This document shows positions 14,601 to 26,441 of a DNA stretch of 64,000 nt, piece after piece. The stretch lies in the NCBI GenBank assembly GCA_032433595.1, contig JASWJB010000195.1, forward strand, positions 18,899 to 82,898, read 5' to 3'. The notes under the pieces are model-generated. The model made no database searches and had not been told where the DNA came from. It worked only from the letters and a program-made list of their open reading frames with translations. The first letter of the stretch is position 1. Each line of letters opens with the position of its first letter. The position numbers and the translations under genes were made by a program. This DNA comes from Conoideocrella luteorostrata (lineage: Eukaryota; Ascomycota; Sordariomycetes; Hypocreales; Clavicipitaceae).

Positions 14601-15807
14601 CAGACCAGGAACGATATCCTCCGTCCATTAGGTACCCATGTGGCAAATACTTGACTTTTATGGTTGACGTGGTTGCAATGGTTGTGTACTCCGTAGACAT
14701 GTAACCACTACTCTGCCCTTCGCACCTACCTTTCGGCTGAGGTTGACCCTCATATCTTAGCACTCACAGCTGCCGCATCTTGGTTGACAGCTGACAGTAA
14801 AGAGTAATCTGCGCACACGTAGCATCCCGCAATCTTATCTGCCTGCCCTTGTACTCCGCAGGAGTCTGGGTTAGCAAGCGAACACGCTGGTTTTCAGCAC
14901 CGATCGGGGGATAGCACTGCTTTCTTGATCATTACTGAGGATACACTGAACTTCCCCTGCGCGAATCCCCTTTGACGAAAGGGAACCAAAGGCAGAAACA
15001 AAAAAAAAAAAGCAAGAAAAATAAGCTAGAGATACGAAAAGGAGTCCCAACATGGAAGAGGCAGCTCAACAAATGCAACCAGACCAGCCAGCTGGCATTA
15101 GCGTGCCTGCTCTGAAACTGTGCCACATGTCTGGCGCAAGTCCCCAGGAGACTTAGCAGGCCCACTCAGCGCCGCAGCGGCCAGCAGCAGCGGTGTTGCG
15201 CATGGTCTCGATGCCTCTGCCTCCGCTCCTGTCCACTAATCCGCCGCGCGAGTCCGTTTGTTCCTGGCTAACGTGATAAACAACAAGCAGAGCACTGGAC
15301 AAATTGCTGCTCCTGTCGAGGCCCGCATTGTTCCCTCGGTCGGTGTTTGGTGCTCGCCTGCCTCTTGCTCAGTATTAAGTGCTAGTCGCTAGGCTGGACA
15401 GTATCATCCCACAACATCAGCCCCTAATCATTGAACCCTCCTAACTCCACATTATTCGACGTTCTAAAGGGGCAGTTTGGTTCAACAACTCTCCGCTGTT
15501 ATCTATACCTCACTCATCATCTCTGCCATTCTGTACACTTGCATTCTGGCCTAGCTTCTTGACTTGTGACGCTGTGCGGCACGCAGCCTATCTATCTTTC
15601 GACGACACGAGACGCCCCTCGAACTATATTCGCTTCTGATCGACTGTGACCTCCGTTGGTGCATTGTCCCTACGCTCGGTATACCGCGAATATTTGCTTG
15701 TTGTCTATGACCGCGCCTTAAGAGCATAAGTCTTAAAAGCCTTTGGATCGTCCGACGTCAAAATTGTATTGAATAAGTAAAGGCGCCTGCGAAAGGTACA
15801 GCGGAAA
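11654..15807. other. 4.15 kb gene-free spacer between divergent TOM1 and GYP5-like genes
   Basis: No ORF here has recognisable protein content; the longest (13948-14235, 95 codons) looks like chance. The right 400 bases are pyrimidine-rich and probably contain the promoter and 5'UTR of the Rab-GAP gene. Poly-T at about 13928 and poly-A at about 15001 are the only low-complexity runs. TACGGAGTA (12663-12671) and its reverse form (14687-14695) belong to a motif recurring across the window. Unusually long for this gene-dense region; a non-coding transcript or a long upstream regulatory region is possible but not shown. Confidence 0.6.
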
Positions 15808-18774
15808 ATGTCGCTGCCGGGCGGCGATGGTGTGTCTTCTGGTCCTCATGAGGAACACAAGCCGCGGCCGTCCTCCGCGGCTAGCTCGAATCCAGATGCA
15901 GTGAGTCTTTCGCACCAAAATTCAACCCTTGTTTCGTGTTTATGCTTCATACCTGCACAGCTCACTGAAATTCTCTTGCTCGCACTTCCAAGGTTTTTAT
16001 GTTGACTTTATCCCCAGAGCGGAGAACAGGAATCGTTCGAGGATGCGGTCGATAATGCAGAGGCCACTACAGATACAGTTGATGCAAAATCAGTACGCTC
16101 ACTAACTAAACGATCCGTTTCGGTCACTGCAAGCCCGCCGCCGCTTTCTGGTGAGGCTGAGAAAAACCAGGGCAAAGAAAAGACGGCCGAAAAGGATGAT
16201 GTCAATGGAGAGGACGTATCTGTAGATACACCCAGGGCTGAATCGAAGCCAGGATCGCGCCGAACATCTTCGCCACTCTCGAATCGCATCTCGAATACTT
16301 CAAACCTGGATAACGTGAATTTGGATGACGAGAACTCTACAAAGACGGAAGGTAAGGTTGACGACTGCTTGGTGGTTCAATTTGACTCAACTAACAGACT
16401 CCAAGAACCCCCAACTCCTCCAGAAAAGGAGCTCGCCAGCAAGACCTTGTCGTTGAGTAGCATCACGAATGCTCTTCCAACGATGCCCTGGTCTCCTTCT
16501 GGTGAATCTCCGTCCAAGAGTCCAGGCCCGTCATTGAACGCTCTCGCCTTTCCTCCACCACAGCATCCCGGTCCACCATCTCGAAAGCTCACAAGCCCAT
16601 TTTCTTGGCTGTCGAGAAACTCCACCAGCAAAGACAAAGATTCAGTATCACCACCAACACAAGCGACCGGTCGAAGGAATACCGCCAGCTCAATTGCGAC
16701 GTTGACAAGTAATCCGGAAATGATGCTCAGTAAGCTTGAGGAGGAGGAGGATCAAGGCTCCAATGGCGTAAATGGCGCACAGCGTGAAAGCCTGAAGGAC
16801 AGATTCAAGGCCTTGAGAATGCGAGAGGAAGCAGGGATTCACCTGATTCCTGGCGACAGCGATGGACGGGGCGATGCACTTGGACTTGTCAGCCCTGGCG
16901 GTGAGAGCATTTCAGGTGACAAGAGCCAACATCCGGTGCCGAATCCCAATCATGATTTAGCCCCTGGCACTGCATCTGGTGTTAATGTCGGTCCTTCTGC
17001 GATGCAAGAGGCTCAAGTAGACTGGGACCTTTGGCAATCAGTTGTATATGAAGGTCCCGCAGCAGTAGCCCGTACCAGCCCAGAGGAGCTGAATAGAGCT
17101 ATAGCAACCGGTATTCCCAACGCGATCCGAGGGGTAATTTGGCAAGTCCTCGCGCAGAGCAAGAACGAGCAGCTCGAGAATTTATACAAAGACCTTGCCA
17201 CTCGGGGGACCGACAAGGAAAAAAGAAATAGCGGTAGCACAACGGCCAGTTCTGCCAGCAACCATGGGAACGCTATTAATACTAACGGGGATAGCGTGAA
17301 ATCGTCAGCATCGTCAGTGCATTCAAATCAGTCCGTCGCTCATGGCAGCTCATCACCAAAGAGCGAAAAGAGCCAGGATGCCATTAGGGCTCAGGTTGCT
17401 TCAGCCGCCGAGAAAAAGAAGAAACTGAAGGAAGATGCTGTCGCCCTACAAAAACTGGAAAAAGTCATTCGACGAGATCTTGGCGCGAGGACGAGCTATT
17501 CCAAATATGCCGCAGCTGCTGGGCTTCAAGAGGGCTTGTTTGGTGTTTGCAAGGCGTACGCTCTCTTTGATGAGGGTGTTGGATACGCTCAGGGTATGAA
17601 TTTTTTGATCATGCCGTTACTTTTTAATGTAAGTCAAGGCTTCGAACTACATCTTGCCTCTGTTCTTATAGCTAACGTCCCGCATTTAGATGCCGGAAGA
17701 AGAGGCGTTCTGCCTGCTCGCTCGACTAATGCACCAATACCAACTCCGTGACCTATTTGTTCAGGATATGCCTGGGTTGCATCTGCGTTTATATCAGTTT
17801 GAACGTCTGCTGGAAGATTTGGAGCCCGCATTATACTGTCATTTACACCGTCGAGGCATCTCACCACACTTGTATGCCACACAGTGGTTCCTGACACTTT
17901 TCGCATACCGCTTCCCTTTACAGCTTGTTCTCCGTATCTACGATTTGATTCTATCAGAAGGCTTATCTGCAATTCTGCGATTTGGCATCGTACTAATGCA
18001 GAAAAATGCCACTACGCTGATGGGAATATCCGATATGCAACAGCTTACAACATACTTGAAGGATAAACTATTTGACGTCTATATTGACAAAGATCCTAGT
18101 CAAGGCAGTATACTTGAAAATGGATTTTTCGGAAGCTCTAGCTCGAGTATGGACAAGGAGGTGTATAGAGCCGACCAACTTGTCAGGGATGCATGCGAAG
18201 TTAAGATCACACCGGAAACATTGAAGATGTATACTACCGAGTGGGAAGACAAGACCCGGACTGACAAGGAGCGAGAAACGGAACTGCAAGATTTGCGACT
18301 GGCAAATCAGAACTTTGCGATTCAACTACGTAAATTAGAAGACCGCGTACAAGCTTGTGATACGGAACAGGCCGCTCTAGCTACAGAATTGGTCCACACA
18401 AAGGTCGAAAATGAAGAACTACGAGATGAGAATGAAAGTCTGAAAGGTCAAGTCAAGGAACTGAGAGTTGTCATCGAGAAACAACCCGCCGAGATCGAAG
18501 AGGCATGGAAGATGGAGCGAGATGATTTGATGAAGCGAAATGAAAAAGTACACGAAGAAAATCAGAAGGTGGAGAAGGAACTGGCTGATTTGGAAGAGCA
18601 GCTCGTGCAGACGAAGATGCGTTATGCTGAGGTATGTAACAAGAAAAGACGACAAGGGCTCAATGCATTGCATTTGACGGAGCACAAGCACTAACTCATA
18701 TTCCACCATAGATCAATTCCCAGCACGAAACCTTGAACCGCAAGTGGTCCGAACTCAAGCGTCATATGGCGTAA
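15808..18774 (+). CDS. GYP5: TBC-domain Rab GTPase-activating protein, GYP5-like
   Basis: Stimulates GTP hydrolysis by Rab/Ypt GTPases; the yeast relative Gyp5 acts on Ypt1/Sec4 in ER-Golgi and polarised secretion (family knowledge). Exons 15808-15900, 16018-17628, 17690-18631 and 18712-18774 give 902 aa. The first about 390 residues are Ser/Pro-rich and probably disordered. The TBC domain begins near residue 395 (GIPNAIRGVIWQVL). The dual-finger residues are present: catalytic Arg in IRRDLGART (about residue 515) and Gln in YAQGMNF (about 553). Residues about 745-890 form a long charged coiled coil. An optional in-frame 54-bp intron (16352-16405) may shorten the disordered region by 18 residues. 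The symbol rests on domain order, not an alignment. Confidence 0.92.
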
Positions 18775-19606
18775 TGTGAGGAGGTGCACTCAAGCCCGGT
18801 TTCTCTTCCATAAACAAACCACTTTTTCGACCATTGGCGGGTCGAAGTAGAGGGGCTGAGGGGGCGGCCTTGCCTAAGTCAGCCTCTGGTCTTCCACCCT
18901 TTCCTGTGGGATTCCTTTTTTTCTTTTTTACAAACCCAAAAAATCTTTCATGTACAAAATTACCTTATAAGCTATCGCATGGCGTTACAATCTCCATCTT
19001 GGTACCTGGATATAAGATGGGCATGGGGGAAATAGCTGGTTTTGTTGTATGATGATATCGGCGCCTTGGCATACTCAGGGTACTTTTGGTTCCTGGTGAT
19101 GTATCATTTTTTGTGGGCATGAAAAGCGACAGGTGGACGGGCTGGACCTATCGGTTTATGCCTTTGATTGTATTATATGATATAGGCACAGCACGGTGCA
19201 GAAAATGTCAACATGATCAAGTTTCCATGACATGTTTTTGAGCTACGTATACCAGCGGCACACGGCGGTATCGCTTGGGGATAGTGGCCATGCAATTGTG
19301 AATTTCTGGAGGAATTGATCACACATTCATCATCACACGAAACCTTGTAGACAGGACAGACTAAAAATGTAGAAGTCATAATTGCATGTAAGAAAGTTTC
19401 TCTTATGATTTTTAATCATTCCCTATGGACCTATTCCGATGCCTTTTGTGTGAAGCTCTGCATGCCCTGAAATGCCCAAGACAACTGTAGAAATCCTTAA
19501 ACACCATACCATAATGGGTAGAAGACCAGGACACGACCGAAACAAGAGTCGTCCCCCCGAAGTCCCCTTGCCATGAACACCATCAACAAGTAGTATAGTA
19601 AATAGC
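18775..19606. other. Convergent intergenic region between the Rab-GAP and eS8 genes
   Basis: Holds the 3'UTRs of the two converging genes. Short T-rich runs near 18907-18930 are the only visible structure. I see no coding or RNA gene. Confidence 0.6.
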
Positions 19607-20334
19607 TTACTTGTGCAGCTTGCGCTGGTAGAAAGCAAGCTCCTCACCCTCCAAGATGTAACCATCGCAGCGACCAGACTGACCAGGACGGCTGGAAACG
19701 ATGGCATACAAGCGACCAGCCTCGAACTGCTTCTCAACAGTGGGGTCGACCTTGCCGCTGGCAGCGAATCGCTCGGCCTGCTTCTTCTCGACGGCCTTGC
19801 TCTTCTTGACCTCCTCCTCGACCTTGCCCTCCTTGGCGGCCTGGGCCTTTTGGCGTCTACGGCCGATGGGCTGGCCGTAGTGAGCCTCGTACCATTGTCG
19901 GAAGGGGGCGGCGTCGACCTGGACGACGGCGCTGCGGGTCAGGGTGTTGGTTCGGACCAGTTCGTTGTTGGAAGGGTGGTAGGCGACCGCAATGACACGG
20001 GTCTTGCGGGTGCAGCCCTCGGAGGCCCAGGCGAAGTTGCCAGAGTCAAGACGCAGAGCACGGTACTTGTGGTTACCGCCGCGAGTGCGGACAGTGTGGA
20101 CGCGCTTGGCGCCGATACGGGTGTTGGCACCCTGGCGGCCAGCTTCGAAAGCGCGCTTCTTCCCTGTTGGCAAAGGTCAGAACGTATGGTTCTCTAAAAT
20201 TACAAAAAACTCATACGGGCTTTCGAGGTATTCCTCTTTCTGAAAGGGGGTATAAAAGTCTGTTACGCACGGTAGTAGGCGCGCTTGGCACCGGTGGCGG
20301 AGCGCTTGTGGCGGGAGTCACGAGAGATACCCAT
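19607..20334 (-). CDS. RPS8: 40S ribosomal protein eS8 (S8)
   Basis: Small-subunit ribosomal protein. Coding exons 20334-20271 and 20163-19607 join in phase (a C plus GG makes an Arg codon) to give 206 aa, close to the usual eS8 length of about 200. The N-terminus MGISRDSRHKRSATGAKRA is the invariant eS8 start and runs into YYRKKRAFEAGRQGANTRIG; VRTRGGNHKYRALR and the Lys-rich insert around residues 125-155 are also typical. The coding intron (20164-20270, 107 bp) has donor GTGCGT. A 306-bp intron lies in the 5'UTR. Codon use is strongly biased to C-ending codons, as expected of a highly expressed gene. Confidence 0.98.
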
Positions 20335-20345
20335 GATTGCGAGCT

Positions 20346-20651
20346 CTGTTGGAAGAAAAGAAAGGTTAGCTTGGGGAATTATATTTGAATATGAGGAGAT
20401 GAAACTGGGGTGTTGCGATGCAGGACTCCCAAGAGAGACAAGGAGAGCCGAATCGAAGATAAAACGGAGACTTGACGATGCTCTGAAAAGCATCAACGGC
20501 GACTCGCGATGTAGTCACTCGAATTCGACATTCGAGATGAACGGACGTCGATGTCGAAGACTCGTATTCGTCGCAAACGCATCTTTCGTTTGTATTCTGA
20601 CACCTCTCTCCCTGTCTCTTTACTGTTTGCTTGCTTGCATTGCAGACTTAC
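20346..20651 (-). other. 5'UTR intron of the eS8 gene
   Basis: On the minus strand CATCAG is followed by GTAAGTCTGC (donor at 20651) and the region ends GCTAAC...TTCCAACAG (acceptor at 20346), 11 bases upstream of the start codon. Branch site, pyrimidine tract and both splice sites match consensus. Leader introns are common in ribosomal protein genes. I searched it for C/D snoRNA boxes and found no convincing pair. Confidence 0.75.
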
Positions 20652-21345
20652 CTGATGTTTATACTGCACCAGGCAATCGAATTGGCGACGGATGTGGAGG
20701 GAAGAAAATATCACTTTACGGGTGGCCTAGTCGACGAGGGCTCAATTGCGTCCAAAATTGTGGTTGTGGGTTTTCGCTAGCCCCGAAGAACGCACCCGCC
20801 CTGAGGGTTACGGAAGAATTGGTTTTCCCGTGCTTAGCGAAAATTAGTTTGCGTTAATGTGGGACTGCCAGACTAGACCTGCCTTGGTTAATCCTGAGTT
20901 CTTTAATAGACAGGCCCAGCACGACTCCACTCTTTGCTACTCCATAGTTGTTCATTGATTGTTTTCGCCTCGTAGACATCGTCCTACCGACATATAGGAC
21001 ATGATTAAAGAGATTGTCAATTCAAATGAGCATATGAGCTACTAATCTCGGTATCTCTACAACCTTGTCCATCTTTTGACTGTTCTTTTTATCTCCCAAA
21101 CTTCATTGTTGTAAAATGCAAAACCACCGTCGTCTCGAATTCCCAAGTCAGGAAACCTTTGATGTCCGTCAACGGATATGATTGTCCGTCACCCGTTGCT
21201 CTTGCATATGATTTAGCGCTTCGTATTCTAATCAAATCCCGATGGAACGCTTTCTGTTAACTGCAAACTACCAACAAAAGGGGGGAAAATAACCTCAATG
21301 TATCATACCATGCGTATTATTCCATCATCTCCTCGAGTCCTGCCT
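20652..21345. other. eS8 promoter region and downstream flank of the next gene
   Basis: About 0.7 kb upstream of the eS8 leader, running to the stop codon of the following minus-strand gene. No ORF with recognisable content. The AT-rich left side of 21000-21345 is probably 3'UTR of the unrecognised gene. Confidence 0.5.
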
Positions 21346-23579
21346 TCAATCGGCGAATTCATCCTCCCATATTTCCAGGATTATCGTTTGGAGGTATTCC
21401 GGTACTTCCTGCAAAAGTATTTCACTTAAAGAGGGGGCCTGGGCGCTCTCTCTCGGGTTGGTGTATGGCTCAACTGGTAGTAGGAATTGGGTGTCGATCT
21501 TCACAGTTCTCAGTCGCCAGTCGGATGTCTCCTCTAACCTAGAATGACCAGATTTGCCTTCAGACTCATGGGCAATGATCCCGAGCCGTGGTAGTGGAAA
21601 CTTTCGTCCGCATTGCAACGACTTCTTATCCCCTTCTTCTTTGAACTCGGCCAAAGTTGGCCAAGGTACCCCTTGATGTTTGTCACGTAAAATATGGTCT
21701 CGAAAACAAATCGTCGAGGCAAAAAATGTCGAGAGTCCATCTTTAAATCTCTTGCCAAGAAGAATTTGGACAGGCATGACTTCTTCCTTTTCCACTCCTG
21801 TCTCTATGTTCCTCAATTTCTTGCGCTCAAGCTTATCCATCCGCCTGCTGAGTTGCCGGGATAACCGCTTTGACTCCATAGCTGTCATTTCTGCCCGCAA
21901 CGCAGCCAGTTCGGCTGGGCTTTTCGGAACAAACTCAGAACGACCGGCGCCGAGATGAACCAAGTTGGCTGTCATCTTTTCAAATCTTCTGCGCTCTTTG
22001 GTCGATTGGCTCATCCATCCCTTAGATTGTGACCACGATCCTGACTCGGTTGCGTTTTTTTTATGTTGCAATTCTGCTGACGCCTGAACCACACTGAAGG
22101 CTCCTCTATTCGAAGAATTATTGAGAAGCTCAGTTCTCAGCTCACTAGTAGGACTGGATCGCTTCGGTAACGAATTTATGGTTGCTGCTGCTGGGGACAA
22201 AGGCTCCTGTACCTTCGGATATGATTTGCTTGGTGTAGAGCGTGCAGAACTTTGTTGTTCATGTGTCTCGATTCTAGAACGCTTGTCGTCTCTGGCAAAG
22301 GAGTCTCGGTTTTCGAATGGGTTGCTTTTAGCCAAAGTAGTACGTCTAAGTGCTTTCTGATGAAGAAAGTGTTAATAGCACATAAATGCATTTTATAATA
22401 ACCACTGACGAGTTGACTTACATTGACGGAATCCCGAGATAAATGAAGCATTTCTAAGCTTGTTTCTGAACCTGAAGACATCAACAGTGCTTCTTTATGT
22501 GAATCTCTTACGGTACGTTGAGGTAACTGCTGCATTTCTCTCGATAGCGATGTTCCCTGTGCAACGCTCCCTTGGGAAGAAACATTTCTACACAAGCTGC
22601 GTGATCCCTGTAGTTGTTGTTTATAGTAAGGAATAGGCGAAGGTAGAGAAGCAGTGACTGGGGGTGAATCAGAAGATGCGATATTGTCAATATTTGAGGC
22701 GTAATACAAAGGCGCAGTTTCGAACGAAGAAGGCAAGACGTAATCAGACCTCAGCGCAGAGGGTGCTGAAGACGAAAAACTCGGCTCAGTTAGTGAAAGA
22801 TTAAACCCTGCATGAAAGGATGGGTGTTCATCATGTTGCGAAGGCCTAGGAGTGCCGACCACTCGCATACTCCTACTCTTTCGCGATCTATCTGAATGAT
22901 TATCAATGTCACATCGCTTGGAATTTGAGGAGGTACAAGCGAGGGGCTTCAACCCAGAAAACAAAAAGCTGTGATTACTACCCTTCTGACTTCTCGTTAA
23001 ATCGTCCTTGAGGTTCTTCCTTTGCGACGGTTTCAGTCTAAAATGAGACTGTCCATCGCGGTAATCGTTAAGATTTGTTACTCTCGTCCCTGCTGCCTGC
23101 TGATTCGTAGAGGTGGAAGGATATGAGATGTTTGCGTTGGCCAAAACAGGACTGATTGGGCTGCAAAAATAGGAGCCATGAAGGGGCTGTGGAGGTGTAT
23201 GACAATAAGGTCCTGCGACATTGACTATGTTGTACCACGGATGCAGGCTGGGACTTTGGTGTGAGTCCCCATGAGTGTTCAAAAGCAGAGGAGAATGCGC
23301 TGGTGAAGGACCCAGGAATGGCTTATGAAGAGTCGCTGGAGATTGACCCATGTTGCAAGAACGAAGCTCGTCCGCATTATACGCTTGGTCAGCCTCTGAT
23401 ACCCTCGGGCGGGTACTTGCAGAGGCGGACAGGCAGAGATCTTCGTCTAAGCTTATCACCGAAGATGAAAAACCCATTTCTGGGGTTGAAAGAGGTGTAA
23501 AGTTGTCTGCGCACGGATTCATTGCTGAACTGTTCATCCGACGGGACCTTGCTCCAAGTTTTTGATTTGGTGGTATCAT
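21346..23579 (-). CDS. Unrecognised 722-aa protein with low-complexity N-terminus and conserved-looking C-terminal domain
   Basis: I do not recognise this family. Exon 1 (23579-22422) and exon 2 (22356-21346) join in phase across a 65-bp intron with donor GTAAGT and acceptor TTCATCAG. The first in-frame ATG is at 23579; the frame stays open for about 75 bases upstream without an ATG, so a 5' exon cannot be excluded (TTTTCGCCAG just upstream is an acceptor candidate). Residues 1 to about 450 are Ser/Pro/Asn-rich and probably disordered. From about 520 a Lys/Arg/Leu-rich helical stretch (AELAALRAEMTAMESKRLSR) leads to a compact, acidic C-terminus ending EIWEDEFAD. No signal peptide or membrane segment. 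Neighbours give no hint. Confidence 0.75.
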
Positions 23580-24793
23580 ATGCGAGAGAGCACTGGCGAA
23601 AACGAACAAAGAATACAGCTGAAAGGACCACAAATAGAAGCCTGACACCGGACCAGATCTATTTCAGATAATTCAGTGTATTTGCAGTCAAGTGACTTTG
23701 CATTCATATTGATGTTCAGTGCCGCAGGATCAGGCCGAAAGCACAAGTTTGCTGTCGACAGCTCTCAGGTTTTTGCGTTGATTCAGTGCCCCGTATGGTA
23801 CACAAGAGAAATGTAGCTTCGCACAGTCCTTTCGGTGGCGTAAGAAGCTACCAAGAGTGAAACCAAATCAGTAGAAATGATGCATAATTTAAAACTGCCC
23901 ATGAGGCAGAACAAGGCAGCAAGATGAAAGGAAGGCGAACTAGGCGTCATGGGCAGGCAGACAGTCACGTCTGCCACACCAAGAGCAACTTTTAAGATCA
24001 GACGGTTGAGTCAAAGGGAATGCATCAAACCGAAGACTGCATGACAGACAGACGGTCGGCCAGCTGCCGGTTTGGCCAGTCGTCAGTTTGGCGCTGTGAA
24101 TTGGCACTTGGCACTGGTGAATGCTTTGGTCCGTGTTCGGGGGCGTGGCCCAACACATCGAGCAAACAAACACACATCACTTGAACGGGAGGTCTGAAAA
24201 CAAGGATATCGACTCAATAAACACTCTGAAGACTGCATAATACGTTGCTAAATGGGCCAGCATTGAGCTCTTCCATATCATTGGGTTACGGCCCAAGTGT
24301 TGACATGTCAATTTGGGTCTGGTAGTCAGTTATTGTCGCATCTTGTAGCTGGAGCTTGGTAGGTAGATAACCCAATCCAAAATTCAGTGAGCGAATAGAT
24401 CCGGATCAGCAAGAAAAATGCTTAGAGCCGCGGTGTTACCTATGAAGTCCAGAGAGCAGGGATGATCAATATTGAAAAGCTGCGAACTGCCTAGGTATAT
24501 CTACTCCGTAGGTACGGAGTATATACAATAAAGTACCGAGTACCCTCGACTGCCGTCATTTGTGGAGCTGATTTGCTGTCTCTCCTTCCTGACATCCCAC
24601 ATCTGAAGTTCTAGGTACGGTTGTGCCTGACAGCCCTCAAGCACAGCACTTGTGACCCACTTTGGCGCGGCCGAGGCCTGGCGCTTGGTGGGCAAAGGGC
24701 GATCAAATCCCATCATTTCGGCTCCCCAACGGCTTCGACCTCAACTGTCGCGCAACCTCTTATTGACTGCAGGACTCCAGACATATACCCAAT
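23580..24793. other. Divergent promoter region between the unrecognised gene and TSC13
   Basis: No coding content. It contains an almost perfect palindrome at 24502-24521 (TACTCCGTA, two bases, TACGGAGTA), the cleanest paired example of a motif seen in many intergenic regions here. Confidence 0.6.
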
Positions 24794-25901
24794 ATGACCA
24801 ATACGACGATCAAACTCACAAACCGCTGTAAGCAAATCAAAAACCCATTAACACCCTCCAATTGTAGCCTGCATTATTGGGGCAAGGGTTGCCCTGTCAG
24901 CTAACTATTCGCGACAAATGCAGCTCCGAAGCAGGCTATCAAGAGGCTGCCCGCGTCTGTAACCTTGCCTGACAATGCTACCGTCGATGACCTCAAAATT
25001 CTAATCGCCAAAGAGGCTAAGATTAGCGACTTCAATCGCATTGGCATCTTCGATCCGTCTACAAAAAAGACCTTGAAGAACCGCAGGGCTAAAATTGCCG
25101 ACGAGCCTAATGTGTCAGCCGCCAAAGAAGTCCTCGTGAAGGATCTTGGTACGTTACCTACAATTGCCGCCTTTAGTCGCAAAGCCCATGATCATATGTT
25201 CATGCTGTGCCGATAACTGACTTAACTATGCTATAGGTCCCCAGATTGCTTGGAGAACCGTCTTTGTAATCGAGTACTTTGGCCCTATTCTTCTGCACAC
25301 CTTCGTCATTGCGGCACGACCTTATATCTACAAGAACGGAGATGGTGCTTTGTCAACGACGCAATGGCTTAGTTTCGGTATGATCATGGCTCACTTCATC
25401 AAGCGCGAAATCGAGACCCTCTTTGTTCACAAGTTCTCCGCCAATACCATGCCTGCTTTCAATGTTTTCAAGAATAGCTTCTTCTACTGGGCTCTGTCAG
25501 GTCTTCTCTGCGCCGTGTCGATCTACAGCCCCAACTCACTTGCCGCCCGCGCCGATGAGCCTCTTATTGATCTAGTTGGCTTCGCTCTCTACCTCTTTAG
25601 CGAAACCGGCAATGCTTTAGTTCACTTGTACCTGTCGACTCTCCGATCCATTGGTGGCACCGAGCGCAAGATCCCATCTGGCTATGGCTTCGCTTTCGTC
25701 ACCTGCCCTAATTATATGTACGAGATTTTGTCTTGGGTTGGCATCATCATTGCCAGCCGTGACTGGTCGGTCGCACTTTTCATTTCCATCGGCGCTGCTC
25801 AGATGTATACGTGGGCCAAGGGCAAGGAGAGTGCTTATCGCAAGGAGTTTCCCGACAAGTACAAGAAGAAGCGCTTCGTCATTTTGCCGGGTCTTCTGTA
25901 G
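24794..25901 (+). CDS. TSC13: Very-long-chain enoyl-CoA reductase, TSC13 type
   Basis: Catalyses the last step of the very-long-chain fatty acid elongation cycle, reducing trans-2-enoyl-CoA in the ER membrane; products feed sphingolipids (family knowledge). Exons 24794-24827, 24924-25148 and 25237-25901 give 307 aa, against 310 in yeast Tsc13. The N-terminal about 85 residues look like a ubiquitin-like fold (TVDDLKILIAKEAKI). Then come hydrophobic membrane segments and the steroid 5-alpha-reductase-type C-terminal domain with HFIKREIETLFVHKFS and TCPNYMYEILSW, regions conserved in the family. The Lys-rich tail ending RFVILPGLL is typical. Both introns are in phase. Confidence 0.96.
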
Positions 25902-26441
25902 ATGAGCGGTCTGTAAATAATAATCGCATGAAAATCCAAGGCACAAACACAGCAATTACAGAAAGACAATTGAGGGGCATAGCTGGGGATAGATGGTGCG
26001 AAAGGACGGTACGTGATTGAGAGACGGAAGTATAGATATTTTCACTGCGGAATCCGCGATGAATGTATGACTTTTAGGGCTGGGAAAAGTAAGGTAGCAG
26101 CTGACGTATGAAAAGTTACAATTTAGTAAATAGAAGCACTAAATGAAACCCAACGTTCCATTATTTCCGGATCAAGATGTTGTCGACAGATAACGACCTT
26201 TATTTGTACCTAAAACTATCTTCCCAACAAGAAGCAAACTCCAGATATCAACATACAATAATAAAAAAGTAAAGGAAGGGGGGGAGGGGGGCAATCCCTA
26301 TCCTTCGTAGTCGATTCCAAGTAATCATATCTCATAAGGTATTGATGTCGTAATTGATAAGACCTCCCAAAAAAGGAAAGAAACAATAGCACGAAAAAAA
26401 AAAAACCCAAGGTCTTCGAGGCACTGAACCGGAAAGTAAAA
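25902..26441. other. Convergent intergenic region, TSC13 to BLOC-1 subunit
   Basis: 3'UTRs of two converging genes. A G-rich run near 26278-26291 and an A-run near 26394-26404 are visible. No gene seen. Confidence 0.5.

Noticed and set aside
19613..20197. 194-codon plus-strand ORF opposite eS8
   Set aside because: Shadow produced by the strong codon bias of the ribosomal protein gene.
20346..20651. Intronic snoRNA in the eS8 leader intron
   Set aside because: A weak C-box-like TTGATGC has no D box or terminal stem.
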